Origin: Chloroflexota bacterium
Lineage (GTDB): Bacteria > Chloroflexota > Anaerolineae > Promineifilales > Promineifilaceae
DNA: 48,819 nt
Assembly (NCBI GenBank): GCA_009937635.1
Contig: JAACFF010000006.1
Span: forward strand, 1-48,819
Reading direction: 5' to 3'
The stretch's first letter is position 1, and the number at the start of each line of letters is the position of its first letter. This document shows, piece after piece, positions 24,817 through 33,571 of the stretch. The translations under genes and the position numbers were made by a program. The notes under the pieces were generated by a model. That model made no database searches. It saw only the letters and a list, made by a program, of their open reading frames with translations, and was not told the DNA's origin.

Positions 24817-24822
24817 AGTTAG

Positions 24823-26118
24823 ATGGATAATAGCTTTGACGAACGTGGCCGCCCCCGGGTAGTCATAACCGGTATGGGAATCATGAGCCCACTGGGCCAT
24901 ACGGCGGAAGAGAGCTGGGATAGTTTGCTCAAAGGCCGTTCCGGCATAGGTCCTATAACCCAGTTCGACACAAGTGGACTGCCTGTGTCGATTGCTGGAG
25001 AAGTAAAGGACTTTTCACCGCGGAAATATATTGATTTTAAGGAAGCGCGGCGCATGTCGCGCGTTTCGCAGCTAACGGCAGCCGCAGCGTACATGGCCAT
25101 TGCCGACGCTGATTTTCCCATACCCATTGGAACTGTTACCGACGCTGAACGTGTCGGTGTTCTAGTAGGAACCGGTGTGGGAGGGTTTGAGGTTGCCGAT
25201 CGCAATCTGACGCTCCTGCGTACGAAAGGGTTTAACCGGGTTAGCCCGTTCGCTATGACCGCTTTTCTACCCAACATGCCCAGTTACTATGTCAGTTTTA
25301 TGGCGGGAGCCTTGGGCCCAATCAGTACGGTCAATGCGGCCTGTGCTACAGGCACGCAAGCCATTGGCGAAGGATCGGAGATGATCCGGCGTGGTACGGC
25401 CGACACGGTTATTACAGGGGGCGCAGAAGGGTTGATTCATGAGGCGGCTGTCGCCGGCTTCGCCAGGATGCTGGCACTCTCGACCGCATACGAGGATGAA
25501 CCTGAGCGCGCCAGCCGGCCGTTCGAGAAAGACCGGGACGGTTTTGTGTTGAGTGAAGGGGCAGGTGTGATGGTATTGGAGCGGCTCGACAAGGCTCTGG
25601 AGCGAGGTGCGAAGATATATGCGGAGGTTTTAGGGCACTCTTCTTCTTCAGATGCTTTTCACGTTGCCGCGCCTGATCCAAAGGCAGAGGGTAAGATTCG
25701 GGCGATGCGTTGGGCGGTCGAAGACGCGTGCCTTTCCACAGAGGATGTCGACTATATCAATGCGCATGGTACGGCCACACCCGTTAACGACGCTTCAGAA
25801 ACTTTTGCCATCAAGAGCCTCTTTGGAGAACGGGCCTATGAAATCCCGGTGAGCAGCAGTAAATCTGTCCTCGGCCACGCGATGGGAGGCACAGGAGCTA
25901 TTGAAGCTATCTTCTGCGCTTACGCGTTGTCTGAGCAAATTATACCCCCTACCTGGAACTATGAAACACCCGATCCGGAGTGTGATTTAGATTATGTGCC
26001 CAATGCACCTCGTCCAGCAGAACTGCACGTAACCCTTTCCAACTCGTTTGGCCTGGGCGGTCAAAATGCCTGTCTGGTGTTGGGCAAATTCGCGAACAGC
26101 ACAGGGCCAACGCAATAA
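24823..26118 (+). CDS. fabF: 3-oxoacyl-ACP synthase II (KASII)
   Basis: FabF condenses malonyl-ACP with acyl-ACP in fatty-acid elongation. The 431-residue protein has the N-terminal VVITGMGIMSPLG, the active-site Cys in STVNAACATGTQAIGEG (about residue 174), the two catalytic His in INAHGTATPVND and SVLGHAMGGTGAIEA, and the C-terminal NSFGLGGQNACLVLGKF. The length is close to the family norm (410-420) with a short N-terminal extension (MDNSFDERGRPR). It is co-transcribed with plsX, six bases downstream. No acpP or fabD is next to it. Confidence 0.96.
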   Translation: MDNSFDERGRPRVVITGMGIMSPLGHTAEESWDSLLKGRSGIGPITQFDTSGLPVSIAGEVKDFSPRKYIDFKEARRMSRVSQLTAAAAYMAIADADFPIPIGTVTDAERVGVLVGTGVGGFEVADRNLTLLRTKGFNRVSPFAMTAFLPNMPSYYVSFMAGALGPISTVNAACATGTQAIGEGSEMIRRGTADTVITGGAEGLIHEAAVAGFARMLALSTAYEDEPERASRPFEKDRDGFVLSEGAGVMVLERLDKALERGAKIYAEVLGHSSSSDAFHVAAPDPKAEGKIRAMRWAVEDACLSTEDVDYINAHGTATPVNDASETFAIKSLFGERAYEIPVSSSKSVLGHAMGGTGAIEAIFCAYALSEQIIPPTWNYETPDPECDLDYVPNAPRPAELHVTLSNSFGLGGQNACLVLGKFANSTGPTQ

Positions 26119-26172
26119 TCCCTGGTTCGGCAATTGGCACGCAGCGGGTGCCACACATCTTTGTAGACGATT

Positions 26173-26904
26173 ATGATAATTCTTCGTGACGAAATACGTA
26201 TCCAACGACTGAAGAAGATAGGACAATATACAAGTTTTCTGGGTATGGGGGTCCTCCTGGCCGGATTGGCGATCATCTTCTGGGGCAATGAAAATGCCAT
26301 CTTATACCAATTGGTCGCCTTGGGTGCAGGGTGGGCCATATCGCAGATTGGTATTTACTTGGGACATCGCTACGGGCGTGAGCCTCGATCGGATCAGGTT
26401 CTGGACGATGCATTGAAACGTGTTGCCCAAAACGGCCGTCTCTATCATTATCTATTGCCTGCTCCACATGTGTTGCTTTTACCTACCGGCGTGATCATCC
26501 TCCACACCAAATACCAGAGTGGTGACATTACGGCCGAAGGAGACAAGTGGAAACAGAGCGGTGTGGGTTTGCGCAAATACTTCGGCCAAGAAGGTCTGGG
26601 AAACCCGAGTAAAGAAGCGGACAGGTTGGTCAGCGCCATGGCAAACTACATCCGTAAGAACGCGCCCGAAATTGAAGAAGTCCCCATGGCGCCGCTGATT
26701 GTCTTCACGACGAAGAATATCAAAAGCCTGGATGTAAAAAATTCAAGCATTCCGGCCATGCACTATGGCAAGTTGAAAGGTTTCCTGCGGCAGCAAAAGA
26801 ATGCGATTCCAGCGATGCCGGAAGAAGATTATCAGGCGCTACGCGCTGCGTTTGATAAAAAAGCAGTCCACCTTGTTGAGGAGGAAGATGCGGATTCAGC
26901 CTGA
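26173..26904 (+). CDS. Membrane-anchored NERD-like domain protein
   Basis: The 243-residue protein has two N-terminal hydrophobic helices (about residues 18-36 and 42-60). A soluble domain then reads GREPRSDQVLDDALKRV, HYLLPAPHVLLLPTGVIILHTKYQSGDITAEGDKWKQ and later MAPLIVFTTKNIK. The 'GV.VI..K...G.I...GD.W' run is like the NERD (nuclease-related) domain, whose members are thought to be nuclease-like; activity is unproven. The gene starts 54 bp after fabF and overlaps the next gene by 17 bp, so it may be read from the plsX promoter or its own. The end is strongly acidic (VEEEDADSA). Confidence 0.6.
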   Translation: MIILRDEIRIQRLKKIGQYTSFLGMGVLLAGLAIIFWGNENAILYQLVALGAGWAISQIGIYLGHRYGREPRSDQVLDDALKRVAQNGRLYHYLLPAPHVLLLPTGVIILHTKYQSGDITAEGDKWKQSGVGLRKYFGQEGLGNPSKEADRLVSAMANYIRKNAPEIEEVPMAPLIVFTTKNIKSLDVKNSSIPAMHYGKLKGFLRQQKNAIPAMPEEDYQALRAAFDKKAVHLVEEEDADSA

Positions 26905-27580
26905 CGTCTTCTTGATCAGAGGCAAAGCCAGCAACTTCTACTTGTGCGTGGCTGAGGACGGCCTGACATTAATTGACGCAGGTATGCCCAAGGAGCAGCA
27001 ATCGCTCTTTGATTTACTGGATCAGCTTGGCCACCAGCCTTCCCAATTGATACGAATCTTAATCACTCATGCCGATATCGATCATGCCGGCAGCCTGGCT
27101 GCAATTCAGTCGGCTACTGGCGCAACGGTTTATGCCAGCGAGCAGGCCGCTATTTATCTGCGGGAAGGGAAATCGCCGGATCACTTGCCCCGATTAATGC
27201 AATGGTTTTCCAATACATTTTTCAAATACCAGCCTGTTCCCACAAGCTGCATAAAGATCCTGTCTGATGGTGATGAATTGCCTGTGCTTGGTGGATTAGA
27301 AGCACTGGCCACTCCGGGGCATACGGCCGATCATTTCTCATTCTACAGTGCGTCGCGAGGCATTCTGTTTGCCGGCGATGCCCTAAATACGCGAAACGGC
27401 CGTATTCAACGCACACCTAAACGGATCACGGCCGACGAAGATATGGCCAATTTATCCGCGATTGGTTTGCTTAAATTGACTCCTGCTACCGTTGCTTGTG
27501 GCCATGGAGACCCCCTGAGCAACCATACTGTGGACGACCTGATGGCTTTCTTCAACGAGCTTCGCCAAAGCGAACATTGA
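26888..27580 (+). CDS. Metallo-beta-lactamase-fold hydrolase
   Basis: The 230-residue protein begins MRIQPDVFLIRGKASNFYL. It has the metal-binding ITHADIDHAGS (HxDxDH variant, His/Asp/Asp/His), a second-site His in TPGHTADHFSFY, the bridging Asp in LFAGDALN, and a final His in VACGHGDPLSNH. Such enzymes act as hydrolases on varied substrates (glyoxalase II-like, lactonases). The ATG at 26888 lies right after GAGGAGG and inside the 3' end of the NERD gene, implying translational coupling. The frame is open further upstream, but those extra residues are the shadow of the previous gene. The substrate is unknown. Confidence 0.88.
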   Translation: MRIQPDVFLIRGKASNFYLCVAEDGLTLIDAGMPKEQQSLFDLLDQLGHQPSQLIRILITHADIDHAGSLAAIQSATGATVYASEQAAIYLREGKSPDHLPRLMQWFSNTFFKYQPVPTSCIKILSDGDELPVLGGLEALATPGHTADHFSFYSASRGILFAGDALNTRNGRIQRTPKRITADEDMANLSAIGLLKLTPATVACGHGDPLSNHTVDDLMAFFNELRQSEH

Positions 27581-27588
27581 TTTCCTTG

Positions 27589-27616
27589 TTGACAAGAATC
27601 ATTTATCTAATAGAAT
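27589..27616 (+). promoter_or_regulatory. Promoter of the branched-chain amino-acid transport operon
   Basis: TTGACA (27589-27594), a 16-bp spacer and TAGAAT (27611-27616) would start a transcript near 27623, leaving a ~185-nt leader before the substrate-binding protein. Confidence 0.6.
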
Positions 27617-27719
27617 TTTAATCTGGCAGACCTGCTGATATATCTATTGAACGGCACACTCGCTGACTATGTAAGGAAGAGGAGGTGAGCAATCCAGCAT
27701 ATAGAGGATCCACACACCC

Positions 27720-27772
27720 TGGGGATATCCCCAATATCTAGCGATTTGTTTGTAGTTGTTTGTTTGTAGTTG
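27720..27772 (+). repeat. Palindrome and tandem repeat in the liv leader
   Basis: A perfect 14-bp palindrome, TGGGGATATCCCCA (27720-27733), is followed by a 14-bp unit TTTGTTTGTAGTTG in two exact tandem copies (27745-27758 and 27759-27772) plus a partial third, ending 36 bp before the ATG. The palindrome could be a dimeric regulator site. No family can be assigned. Confidence 0.6.
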
Positions 27773-27807
27773 TTTGTTGGTGTCTTTTTTTTGAGGAGAA
27801 GAATCAA

Positions 27808-29016
27808 ATGAAACGTAGAGTATTGTTTTTTCTGTTAGTAATGACGGCCGTTTTGGCCCTGTCCGCTTGTGGCGGTGAGAGTCTAGAATGTACGGATGAA
27901 ATTGGTTGTGTCGAAGTTGCCCCTGACGAACCAATCGTATTGGCTTCGTCGCTGGTAATTTCTGGCCCGAATACGGAGCTTGGTCTCGACTCCCAGTATG
28001 GTGTTGAAGTGGCTCTCGAATTACGTGAAGAAGTGCTGGGTCATCCACTGGAATTGCAGGCCGAAGACGATGGTTGCAGTGCTGAAGGTGGCCAGACGTC
28101 AGCGACCAAGATTGTCTCCAATCCACAGATTGTAGCTATGGTTGGCACAAGCTGCTCTGGTGCTGGCGTCCCGGCAGCTAAGATTATCTCTGATGCCGGT
28201 TATGCAATGGTCTCGCCGTCTAACACGTCCCCAGCTTTGACCGATCCTGCGCAGGCGTTCCAGCCTGGTTACCTGCGCACAGCGCACAACGACCTGGTCC
28301 AGGGGCGGGCGATGGCCGAGTTCGCCATCAATGAGCTAGGTGTAACAAAGGCAGCGGCAATACACGATGGCGACCCATACACTGAAGGGCTGGCCAGCGC
28401 TTTTTCTGGTCCATTTGAAGAGCTAGGTGGTGAGATAGTGGCTTTCGAAGCGGAAGCCCCTGACGCCAGCAATGTTGAACCCTTATTGACTTCAGTCGCC
28501 GCTGCCGGTCCAGAATTCATCTACTATCCGGTGTTTATCCCCTTGGGATCCTTGATCACCAACACCGCCAAAGATATTCCTGGCCTTGAGGGTGTTATCC
28601 TGGCCGCGGCTGATGGCGTTCAGTCGCCAAGCTTCCTGGAAAATACGGTGGGCACCTCGGATGGCATGTATGCCTCAGGCCCAGATCTCGGCTTTGACAA
28701 TACCCTGTACCAGGATGAGTTTTTGCCCAAATACCAGGAATTAGCCGGTGGGGACACAACGGCACCGTTCCATGCCCACGCCTTCGATGCGACCAATATG
28801 GTATTGGATGCCCTCGAGGCGGAGGGTGTAGCCCAGCAAGCGAGTGATGGCACCTTGCTCATAGGCCGCCAGGCATTGCGTGATGCGCTGTATGCTACGA
28901 GCGGTTTGGAAGGTATCACCGGCACGATCACCTGCGACGAAAACGGCGACTGCGCCGATCCAAAGATAACCGTCAGCGAGGTCCAGAACAACGCATTTGT
29001 ACCTATCTGGCCTTAA
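27808..29016 (+). CDS. Branched-chain amino-acid ABC transporter, substrate-binding lipoprotein
   Basis: The 402-residue protein starts MKRRVLFFLLVMTAVLALSACGGES, a lipoprotein signal with lipobox LSAC. The mature part is a type-I periplasmic-binding fold like LivK/LivJ: PIVLASSLVISGPNTELGLDSQYGVEVALE, ATKIVSNPQIVAMVGTSCSGAG, YAMVSPSNTSPALTDP, YLRTAHNDLVQGRAMAEFA and AAIHDGDPYTEGLASAF. Ser/Thr at 'SPSNTSP' and the following loop bind the amino-acid backbone in known relatives. The substrate may be Leu/Ile/Val, other amino acids or amides. GAGGAG precedes ATG 27808. The frame opens earlier, at 27760, within the repeat region, and I do not use that start. Confidence 0.9.
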   Translation: MKRRVLFFLLVMTAVLALSACGGESLECTDEIGCVEVAPDEPIVLASSLVISGPNTELGLDSQYGVEVALELREEVLGHPLELQAEDDGCSAEGGQTSATKIVSNPQIVAMVGTSCSGAGVPAAKIISDAGYAMVSPSNTSPALTDPAQAFQPGYLRTAHNDLVQGRAMAEFAINELGVTKAAAIHDGDPYTEGLASAFSGPFEELGGEIVAFEAEAPDASNVEPLLTSVAAAGPEFIYYPVFIPLGSLITNTAKDIPGLEGVILAAADGVQSPSFLENTVGTSDGMYASGPDLGFDNTLYQDEFLPKYQELAGGDTTAPFHAHAFDATNMVLDALEAEGVAQQASDGTLLIGRQALRDALYATSGLEGITGTITCDENGDCADPKITVSEVQNNAFVPIWP

Positions 29017-29071
29017 TCTCTAGTCAGTTAAGTGGACAGGTGTTACTGCCTGACCGGACTTGATTAGCAAG

Positions 29072-29110
29072 GAAATAGGCTCCGGGGATGTCAGAACCGG
29101 AGCCTATTTC
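29072..29110 (+). terminator. Hairpin between the binding protein and permease genes
   Basis: A perfect 14-bp stem, GAAATAGGCTCCGG (29072-29085) with CCGGAGCCTATTTC (29097-29110), has an 11-base loop and no proper U-tract. It lies 56 bp after the SBP stop and probably acts as a leaky terminator or 3' stabiliser, giving more binding protein than permease. Confidence 0.65.
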
Positions 29111-29194
29111 ATAAGCATTCAGACTCATTCAGTGGATTAGCTATACGTTTGCGCTGGCTCCGTCAGCAAAGACCAATTTAATGGAGCATCAATT

Positions 29195-30265
29195 ATGTCA
29201 CAGCGCTTCAAAGATGTTGACTATATCGGAATCGCTCTGTGGGTATTCAGAGCGATCATTATCGCCTTGGTACTTTACGGTACCATCAACAAGCTCTTCT
29301 TTGGGGCTGGAACCCAGTACACGGCAAAGGATTGGGTAGATTTCCTTGGTTCAGGTTTGTCGCAGGGCAGTCTATATGCCTTGATCGCCTTGGGATATAC
29401 GATGGTATACGGCATTTTGTTTATGATTAATTTTGCCCATGGCGAGTTTTTTATGGCAGGGGGAATGACCTCAACCGTATTTTTGGCCTCCGCGCTCGCC
29501 GCTTCAGGCTTCATGGACGATTACCCTGTCATATACTTGATCCTAGTCATGATACTATCCATGATCACGGCAATGGCGGTTTCTGTTCTAACCGAGCGAG
29601 TCGCCTACCGCCCGTTGCGTCGCGCCCCACGGTTAGTTCCATTAATTACGGCCATTGGCGCCTCTTTTTTCTGGCAGTATTTCTTCCGCGGGCTATATGG
29701 TTCAGCCTTAGTTCCTTTCCCTGTTCCTGAGGCGTTTGAAGGTCGCGTAAGCATTTTAGGCTTTGATTTCTTGAAAACGCGACTGATCGTAATGGGCGTG
29801 GCGATCGTCATGTTGATCGGCCTCTATATATTAATCATGCGCACAAAGACAGGTAAAGCGATCCGGGCTGTGGCAGAAGACAAAGACGTGGCAGCCTTGA
29901 TGGGCATCGATGTGAATCGCACGATCACGATGACCTTCGCTATCGGCGCGGTAATGGCTGGTGCAGCAGCGGTCCTATGGGGTCTGGTGTTCCGCCAGAT
30001 GCATTTTTTCATGGGTTTTGTGCCCGGAATTAAGGCCTTTACGGCAGCTGTCCTGGGTGGAATCGGCAGTATCCCAGGCGCGGCTCTTGGTGGCCTTTTC
30101 CTGGGCGTTATCGAAGCTGTAGGCCCGCCTCTGTTCCTGGAGGGGCTTGGTGTACCCGGCGCTCACCAACTGAAGGATGTGACAGCTTTCACGCTACTGG
30201 TATTGGTATTGATATTCCGGCCACAAGGCATCCTCGGCGAGCGGTTATCCGAGACAAAGGCATAG
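29195..30265 (+). CDS. livH: Branched-chain amino-acid ABC transporter permease LivH
   Basis: The 356-residue membrane protein has the LivH core: GLSQGSLYALIALGYTMVYGILFMINFAHGEFFMAGG, then ERVAYRPLRRAPRLVPLITAIGAS, GKAIRAVAEDKDVAALMGIDVNRTI (cytoplasmic EAA-like loop contacting the ATPases) and FTAAVLGGIGSIPGAALGGLFLGVIEA. About nine hydrophobic segments are visible. An N-terminal ~45 residues with one extra helix precede the usual start. It forms the inner-membrane channel with LivM and is followed 10 bp later by livM. Confidence 0.95.
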   Translation: MSQRFKDVDYIGIALWVFRAIIIALVLYGTINKLFFGAGTQYTAKDWVDFLGSGLSQGSLYALIALGYTMVYGILFMINFAHGEFFMAGGMTSTVFLASALAASGFMDDYPVIYLILVMILSMITAMAVSVLTERVAYRPLRRAPRLVPLITAIGASFFWQYFFRGLYGSALVPFPVPEAFEGRVSILGFDFLKTRLIVMGVAIVMLIGLYILIMRTKTGKAIRAVAEDKDVAALMGIDVNRTITMTFAIGAVMAGAAAVLWGLVFRQMHFFMGFVPGIKAFTAAVLGGIGSIPGAALGGLFLGVIEAVGPPLFLEGLGVPGAHQLKDVTAFTLLVLVLIFRPQGILGERLSETKA

Positions 30266-30275
30266 GTGGAAGATT

Positions 30276-31982
30276 ATGTCACGAGAGAATTTACGTAGAG
30301 CTATCCGTGCCGGACTGATCGCTGGACTGGTGGCTGTCAGCGTCAGCGCCATCGGCATGGTCGAGACCTTTAATGAACGTGATATTATCACCGGTATCTT
30401 GACATTGGGTCAGGTATTGCTTTACAGTGCCCCGTTAATTGCGGGTTATCTGGCAGTGGATACAGAGGAAGGGACAAAGCTGGGGGCGGCTGTGCTTTAT
30501 GGAATCATCGTCGGATTGCTGACCGCGATTCCACTGATTGCCCTGGTATTTTTGACCATTCTTTTCCCGGGCTTGCGTGAGAACCTAGTTAATGTGTCCC
30601 CAGGCTTAATCAATATCTTGACTTTTGGCCAGGGTCCGTACGTGGGCAGTCTGATTTTGGCTGCAGTCATGTCCATTTTAGGAATTGTTGGTGCTCTGTT
30701 TCACCTGCTTCCTGAAAAGTATGAAAAACCATTCTTGTCCGGTGTTCTCTGGGTACTGGGAGTCGGCTTATTCTCAGAAATTCTTGTTAATGTGCTTCGT
30801 CCCTTATTACCGAGACAAATTTTGCGTTTGCTATTTGGCTCAGAGGGTATCACTCCATTGACGGCCGTAATCATTTTTGTTATTGGGGTCGTTGCGACAG
30901 CGTGGTGGGAGTCGCGTGGGCGCGAGCGGTTTGAGATTCGGCGCGAGACAAGGAGTGAGGAGCAGCAGAAGCGAGTACGGCGGGTTTCGCTGATTGTCGG
31001 CATCCTTATGATTCTAGTTGCGCCCTGGATTCTAGGGATCTACCTCACCGAGATCCTGGCCATTGTAGGTATATTTGTACTTATGGGTTTAGGACTGAAC
31101 ATCGTCGTCGGCTTTGCCGGCTTGCTCGACCTAGGGTACGTGGCCTTTTTTGCTATTGGTGCTTATACCATGGGCTTGCTCACTACTTCAGGTGCACTGG
31201 GAGTCGGCGGTTTGTCTTTCTGGGCAGCTCTACCAATTGCTGTTTTGACGGCGACCATGGCGGGCGTCTTGCTGGGTGTTCCTGTACTGCGCATGCGTGG
31301 CGACTATTTGGCTATTGTCACATTGGGATTTGGGGAGATCATTCGGGTACTTGCCTTATCAGACTTGCTTAAACCGGTCATCGGCGGCGCACAAGGTATT
31401 CTACAGATTGGCAAACCGGAAGTGGGCAGTTTTACCTTTGTCCAGCCGCAACATTTCTATTATTTGATATTGGCTGGCGTTCTGCTAGCCGCCTTTGTCT
31501 CCTGGCGCTTACGGGATGCGCGTATGGGCCGGCAATGGATGGCTCTACGTGAGGACGAAGATGTGGCGGAAGCCATGGGTATTCGCCTAGTCAATACCAA
31601 ACTGATGGCTTTCGCAATCGGGGCGGCTTTCTCTGGTTTGGCCGGCGCCATTTTCGCCTCACGTCTCAGTTCAATATTCCCGCATAGTTTCAATATTCTC
31701 ATTTCCATCAATGTGCTGTGCCTGATTATTGTTGGTGGTCTTGGCAGCTTGCCTGGCGTTGTTCTGGGCGCTTTTGTTTTGGTGGGTCTGCCGGAACTGT
31801 TGCGTGAATTTGCTGAATATCGCCTGCTCCTTTATGGCGCGTTGCTCATCGCGACCATGTTGGTAAGGCCCGAAGGGTTGTGGCCGTCGCCAATTCGCAA
31901 GCGCGAGCTGCACGCCGGGGATGAGGAGGCAGCGCGTGAAGGTCCTGTCGTTCACCGTGAAGATATACATCCGTTGGCTTAA
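30276..31982 (+). CDS. livM: Branched-chain amino-acid ABC transporter permease LivM, with long N-terminal membrane extension
   Basis: The 568-residue protein is much longer than ordinary LivM (about 300-420). The C-terminal ~320 residues are standard: GLGLNIVVGFAGLLDLGYVAFFAIGAYTMG (271-300), GVPVLRMRGDYLAIVTLGFGEI, WMALREDEDVAEAMGI (ATPase-contact loop) and IIVGGLGSLPGVVLGAF. Residues 1 to ~245 are an additional membrane region with about six hydrophobic segments and a basic stretch (RGRERFEIRRETRSEEQQKR, about 215-234) before the core. I recognise no family in the extension. It may be a private regulatory or scaffold domain. Fits as third gene of the operon, 11 bp before livG. Confidence 0.9.
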   Translation: MSRENLRRAIRAGLIAGLVAVSVSAIGMVETFNERDIITGILTLGQVLLYSAPLIAGYLAVDTEEGTKLGAAVLYGIIVGLLTAIPLIALVFLTILFPGLRENLVNVSPGLINILTFGQGPYVGSLILAAVMSILGIVGALFHLLPEKYEKPFLSGVLWVLGVGLFSEILVNVLRPLLPRQILRLLFGSEGITPLTAVIIFVIGVVATAWWESRGRERFEIRRETRSEEQQKRVRRVSLIVGILMILVAPWILGIYLTEILAIVGIFVLMGLGLNIVVGFAGLLDLGYVAFFAIGAYTMGLLTTSGALGVGGLSFWAALPIAVLTATMAGVLLGVPVLRMRGDYLAIVTLGFGEIIRVLALSDLLKPVIGGAQGILQIGKPEVGSFTFVQPQHFYYLILAGVLLAAFVSWRLRDARMGRQWMALREDEDVAEAMGIRLVNTKLMAFAIGAAFSGLAGAIFASRLSSIFPHSFNILISINVLCLIIVGGLGSLPGVVLGAFVLVGLPELLREFAEYRLLLYGALLIATMLVRPEGLWPSPIRKRELHAGDEEAAREGPVVHREDIHPLA

Positions 31983-31993
31983 AGGTAATTTCT

Positions 31994-32800
31994 ATGTCAG
32001 CAATATTGCAAGCAAGTAATGTAACTAAACGATTTGGCGGCCTTGTCGCCGTTAATGATTTTTCATTTGATGTTCCGGCGGGTGGTATTGTCAGCATCAT
32101 CGGCCCCAATGGCGCGGGGAAGACCACTTTCTTCAACTGTGTTACCGGTTTCTACCACTTTGATGAAGGGGAAATCCTTTTTGCCGGACAATCTTTGAAG
32201 GGTCGTTCCCCAGATCAAATCGCCCGTTTCGGCATTTCGCGTACCTACCAGAATATCCGCCTCTTTTCAAATATGACGGCGATCGAGAATATCCTGGCCG
32301 GTATGGAACCCTTACTGCATTCGCGCTGGCTCGGAGCCATTTTCCGGACGCGAGGTACGGTAAGAGAGGAAGAAAAGTCGCATCAGCAGGCGAATGAATT
32401 GCTGAACTTCGTCGGTTTAAAGGGGCTGGGCGATACACTGGCCCGTAACCTGCCTTATGGGGATCAGCGCCGGCTGGAAATCGCCCGGGCGCTGGCTGGG
32501 CAGCCTCAACTGTTGCTCTTGGACGAACCGACGGCAGGAATGAACCCAAGAGAAACGGCCGAAACGACGGAGTTTATTCGCCTTTTGAGGGATGAAACAG
32601 GAATTACGATCTTGCTTATCGAGCATGATATGCGGGTGGTGATGGGAATTTCTGAACATATTACCGTGTTGGACTATGGCAAGATGATCGCTGAAGGGAA
32701 TCCGGCCGAAATCCAGAGTAACGTCGAGGTTATCGAGGCTTATCTGGGGCGCGGGGCGGCGGCAAGCGGCACGATTGCGGTGCAGTCAGAGAGTCAATAA
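31994..32800 (+). CDS. livG: Branched-chain amino-acid ABC transporter ATPase LivG
   Basis: The 268-residue ATPase has Walker A GPNGAGKTTF, the LivG-type QNIRLFSNMTAIENI, a signature NLPYGDQRRLEIARALA (the LivG variant of LSGGQ), Walker B LLLLDEPTAGMNP and the switch His in LLIEHDMRVVM. With LivF it energises transport through LivH/LivM. A Ser/Gly-rich tail (GRGAAASGTIAVQSESQ) extends slightly past the family end. It ends 13 bp before the livF ATG. Confidence 0.96.
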   Translation: MSAILQASNVTKRFGGLVAVNDFSFDVPAGGIVSIIGPNGAGKTTFFNCVTGFYHFDEGEILFAGQSLKGRSPDQIARFGISRTYQNIRLFSNMTAIENILAGMEPLLHSRWLGAIFRTRGTVREEEKSHQQANELLNFVGLKGLGDTLARNLPYGDQRRLEIARALAGQPQLLLLDEPTAGMNPRETAETTEFIRLLRDETGITILLIEHDMRVVMGISEHITVLDYGKMIAEGNPAEIQSNVEVIEAYLGRGAAASGTIAVQSESQ

Positions 32801-32813
32801 AGGAAATAGCAAT

Positions 32814-33527
32814 ATGGCTATGCTTGAAGTTGAAAACGTCCATGCTTTTTACGGCAACATTCATGCTTTGAAAGGTATCTCAATCTCCGTGGAAGAAGGA
32901 GAAATAGTTTCTCTAATTGGCGGCAATGGGGCAGGGAAGACGACGACGCTGCGCGGGATTAGTGGATTGCTACCTCCCCGAGAAGGGACTATAAAATTTG
33001 ATGGAGAAGATCTAAGCAGTTACAAGGCACATGAACTGGTATCAAAAGGCATTGCCATGGTGCCGGAAGGCCGCGGCGTCTTTTCAAAGCTTTCGGTATT
33101 GGAAAACCTGGAAATGGGCGCTTATCATCGAACGGATAGGGATGGTATTGCTGAAGACTTCCAGAAAATGTATGAGCTTTTTCCGCGGCTAGAGGAGCGC
33201 AGAACCCAGGTTGCCGGTACGCTGAGTGGCGGAGAACAGCAGATGTTGGCTACGGCTCGGGCGTTGATGTCCCGTCCCAGGTTACTGCTGATGGATGAGC
33301 CTTCGATGGGACTGGCTCCTGTTTTGGTGGAAATGATTTTCGCGACGTGTCAGGCAATCAACTTGGAAGGTACGACTGTACTGCTGGTTGAGCAGAATGC
33401 GCACATGGCGCTGCAAATCGCCCATCGTGGCTATGTTTTGCAGACCGGCGAAATAGTGTTACACGATTCGGCAGCTAATTTGCAGCAGAACGAAATGGTA
33501 CAAAAAGCATATTTGGGGATTGATTAA
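32814..33527 (+). CDS. livF: Branched-chain amino-acid ABC transporter ATPase LivF
   Basis: The 237-residue ATPase begins MAMLEVENVHAFYGNIHALKGIS and has Walker A GGNGAGKTTT, AMVPEGRGVFSKLSVLENL (a LivF hallmark), the signature TLSGGEQQMLATARAL, Walker B LLLMDEPSMGLAP and the switch His replaced in the usual LivF way by VLLVEQNAHMAL. I chose ATG 32814, preceded by AAGGAAA, over an in-frame upstream start inside livG. It completes the five-component transporter. Confidence 0.96.
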   Translation: MAMLEVENVHAFYGNIHALKGISISVEEGEIVSLIGGNGAGKTTTLRGISGLLPPREGTIKFDGEDLSSYKAHELVSKGIAMVPEGRGVFSKLSVLENLEMGAYHRTDRDGIAEDFQKMYELFPRLEERRTQVAGTLSGGEQQMLATARALMSRPRLLLMDEPSMGLAPVLVEMIFATCQAINLEGTTVLLVEQNAHMALQIAHRGYVLQTGEIVLHDSAANLQQNEMVQKAYLGID

Positions 33528-33571
33528 GGCTTTAGCAGTTGGAGGGCGGCTAAAGACGTTACTACGAAACC

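Noticed and set aside
27680..27737. Short leader peptide (GTG...TAG, 18 codons: SNPAYRGSTHPGDIPNI) in the liv leader
   Set aside because: The AGGAGG directly abuts the GTG with no spacer, and the peptide is not enriched in Leu, Ile or Val as an attenuator peptide would be.
27644..28126. 160-codon minus-strand open frame
   Set aside because: It is antisense to the start of the liv binding-protein gene and its leader repeats; composition is implausible and there is no ribosome-binding site.
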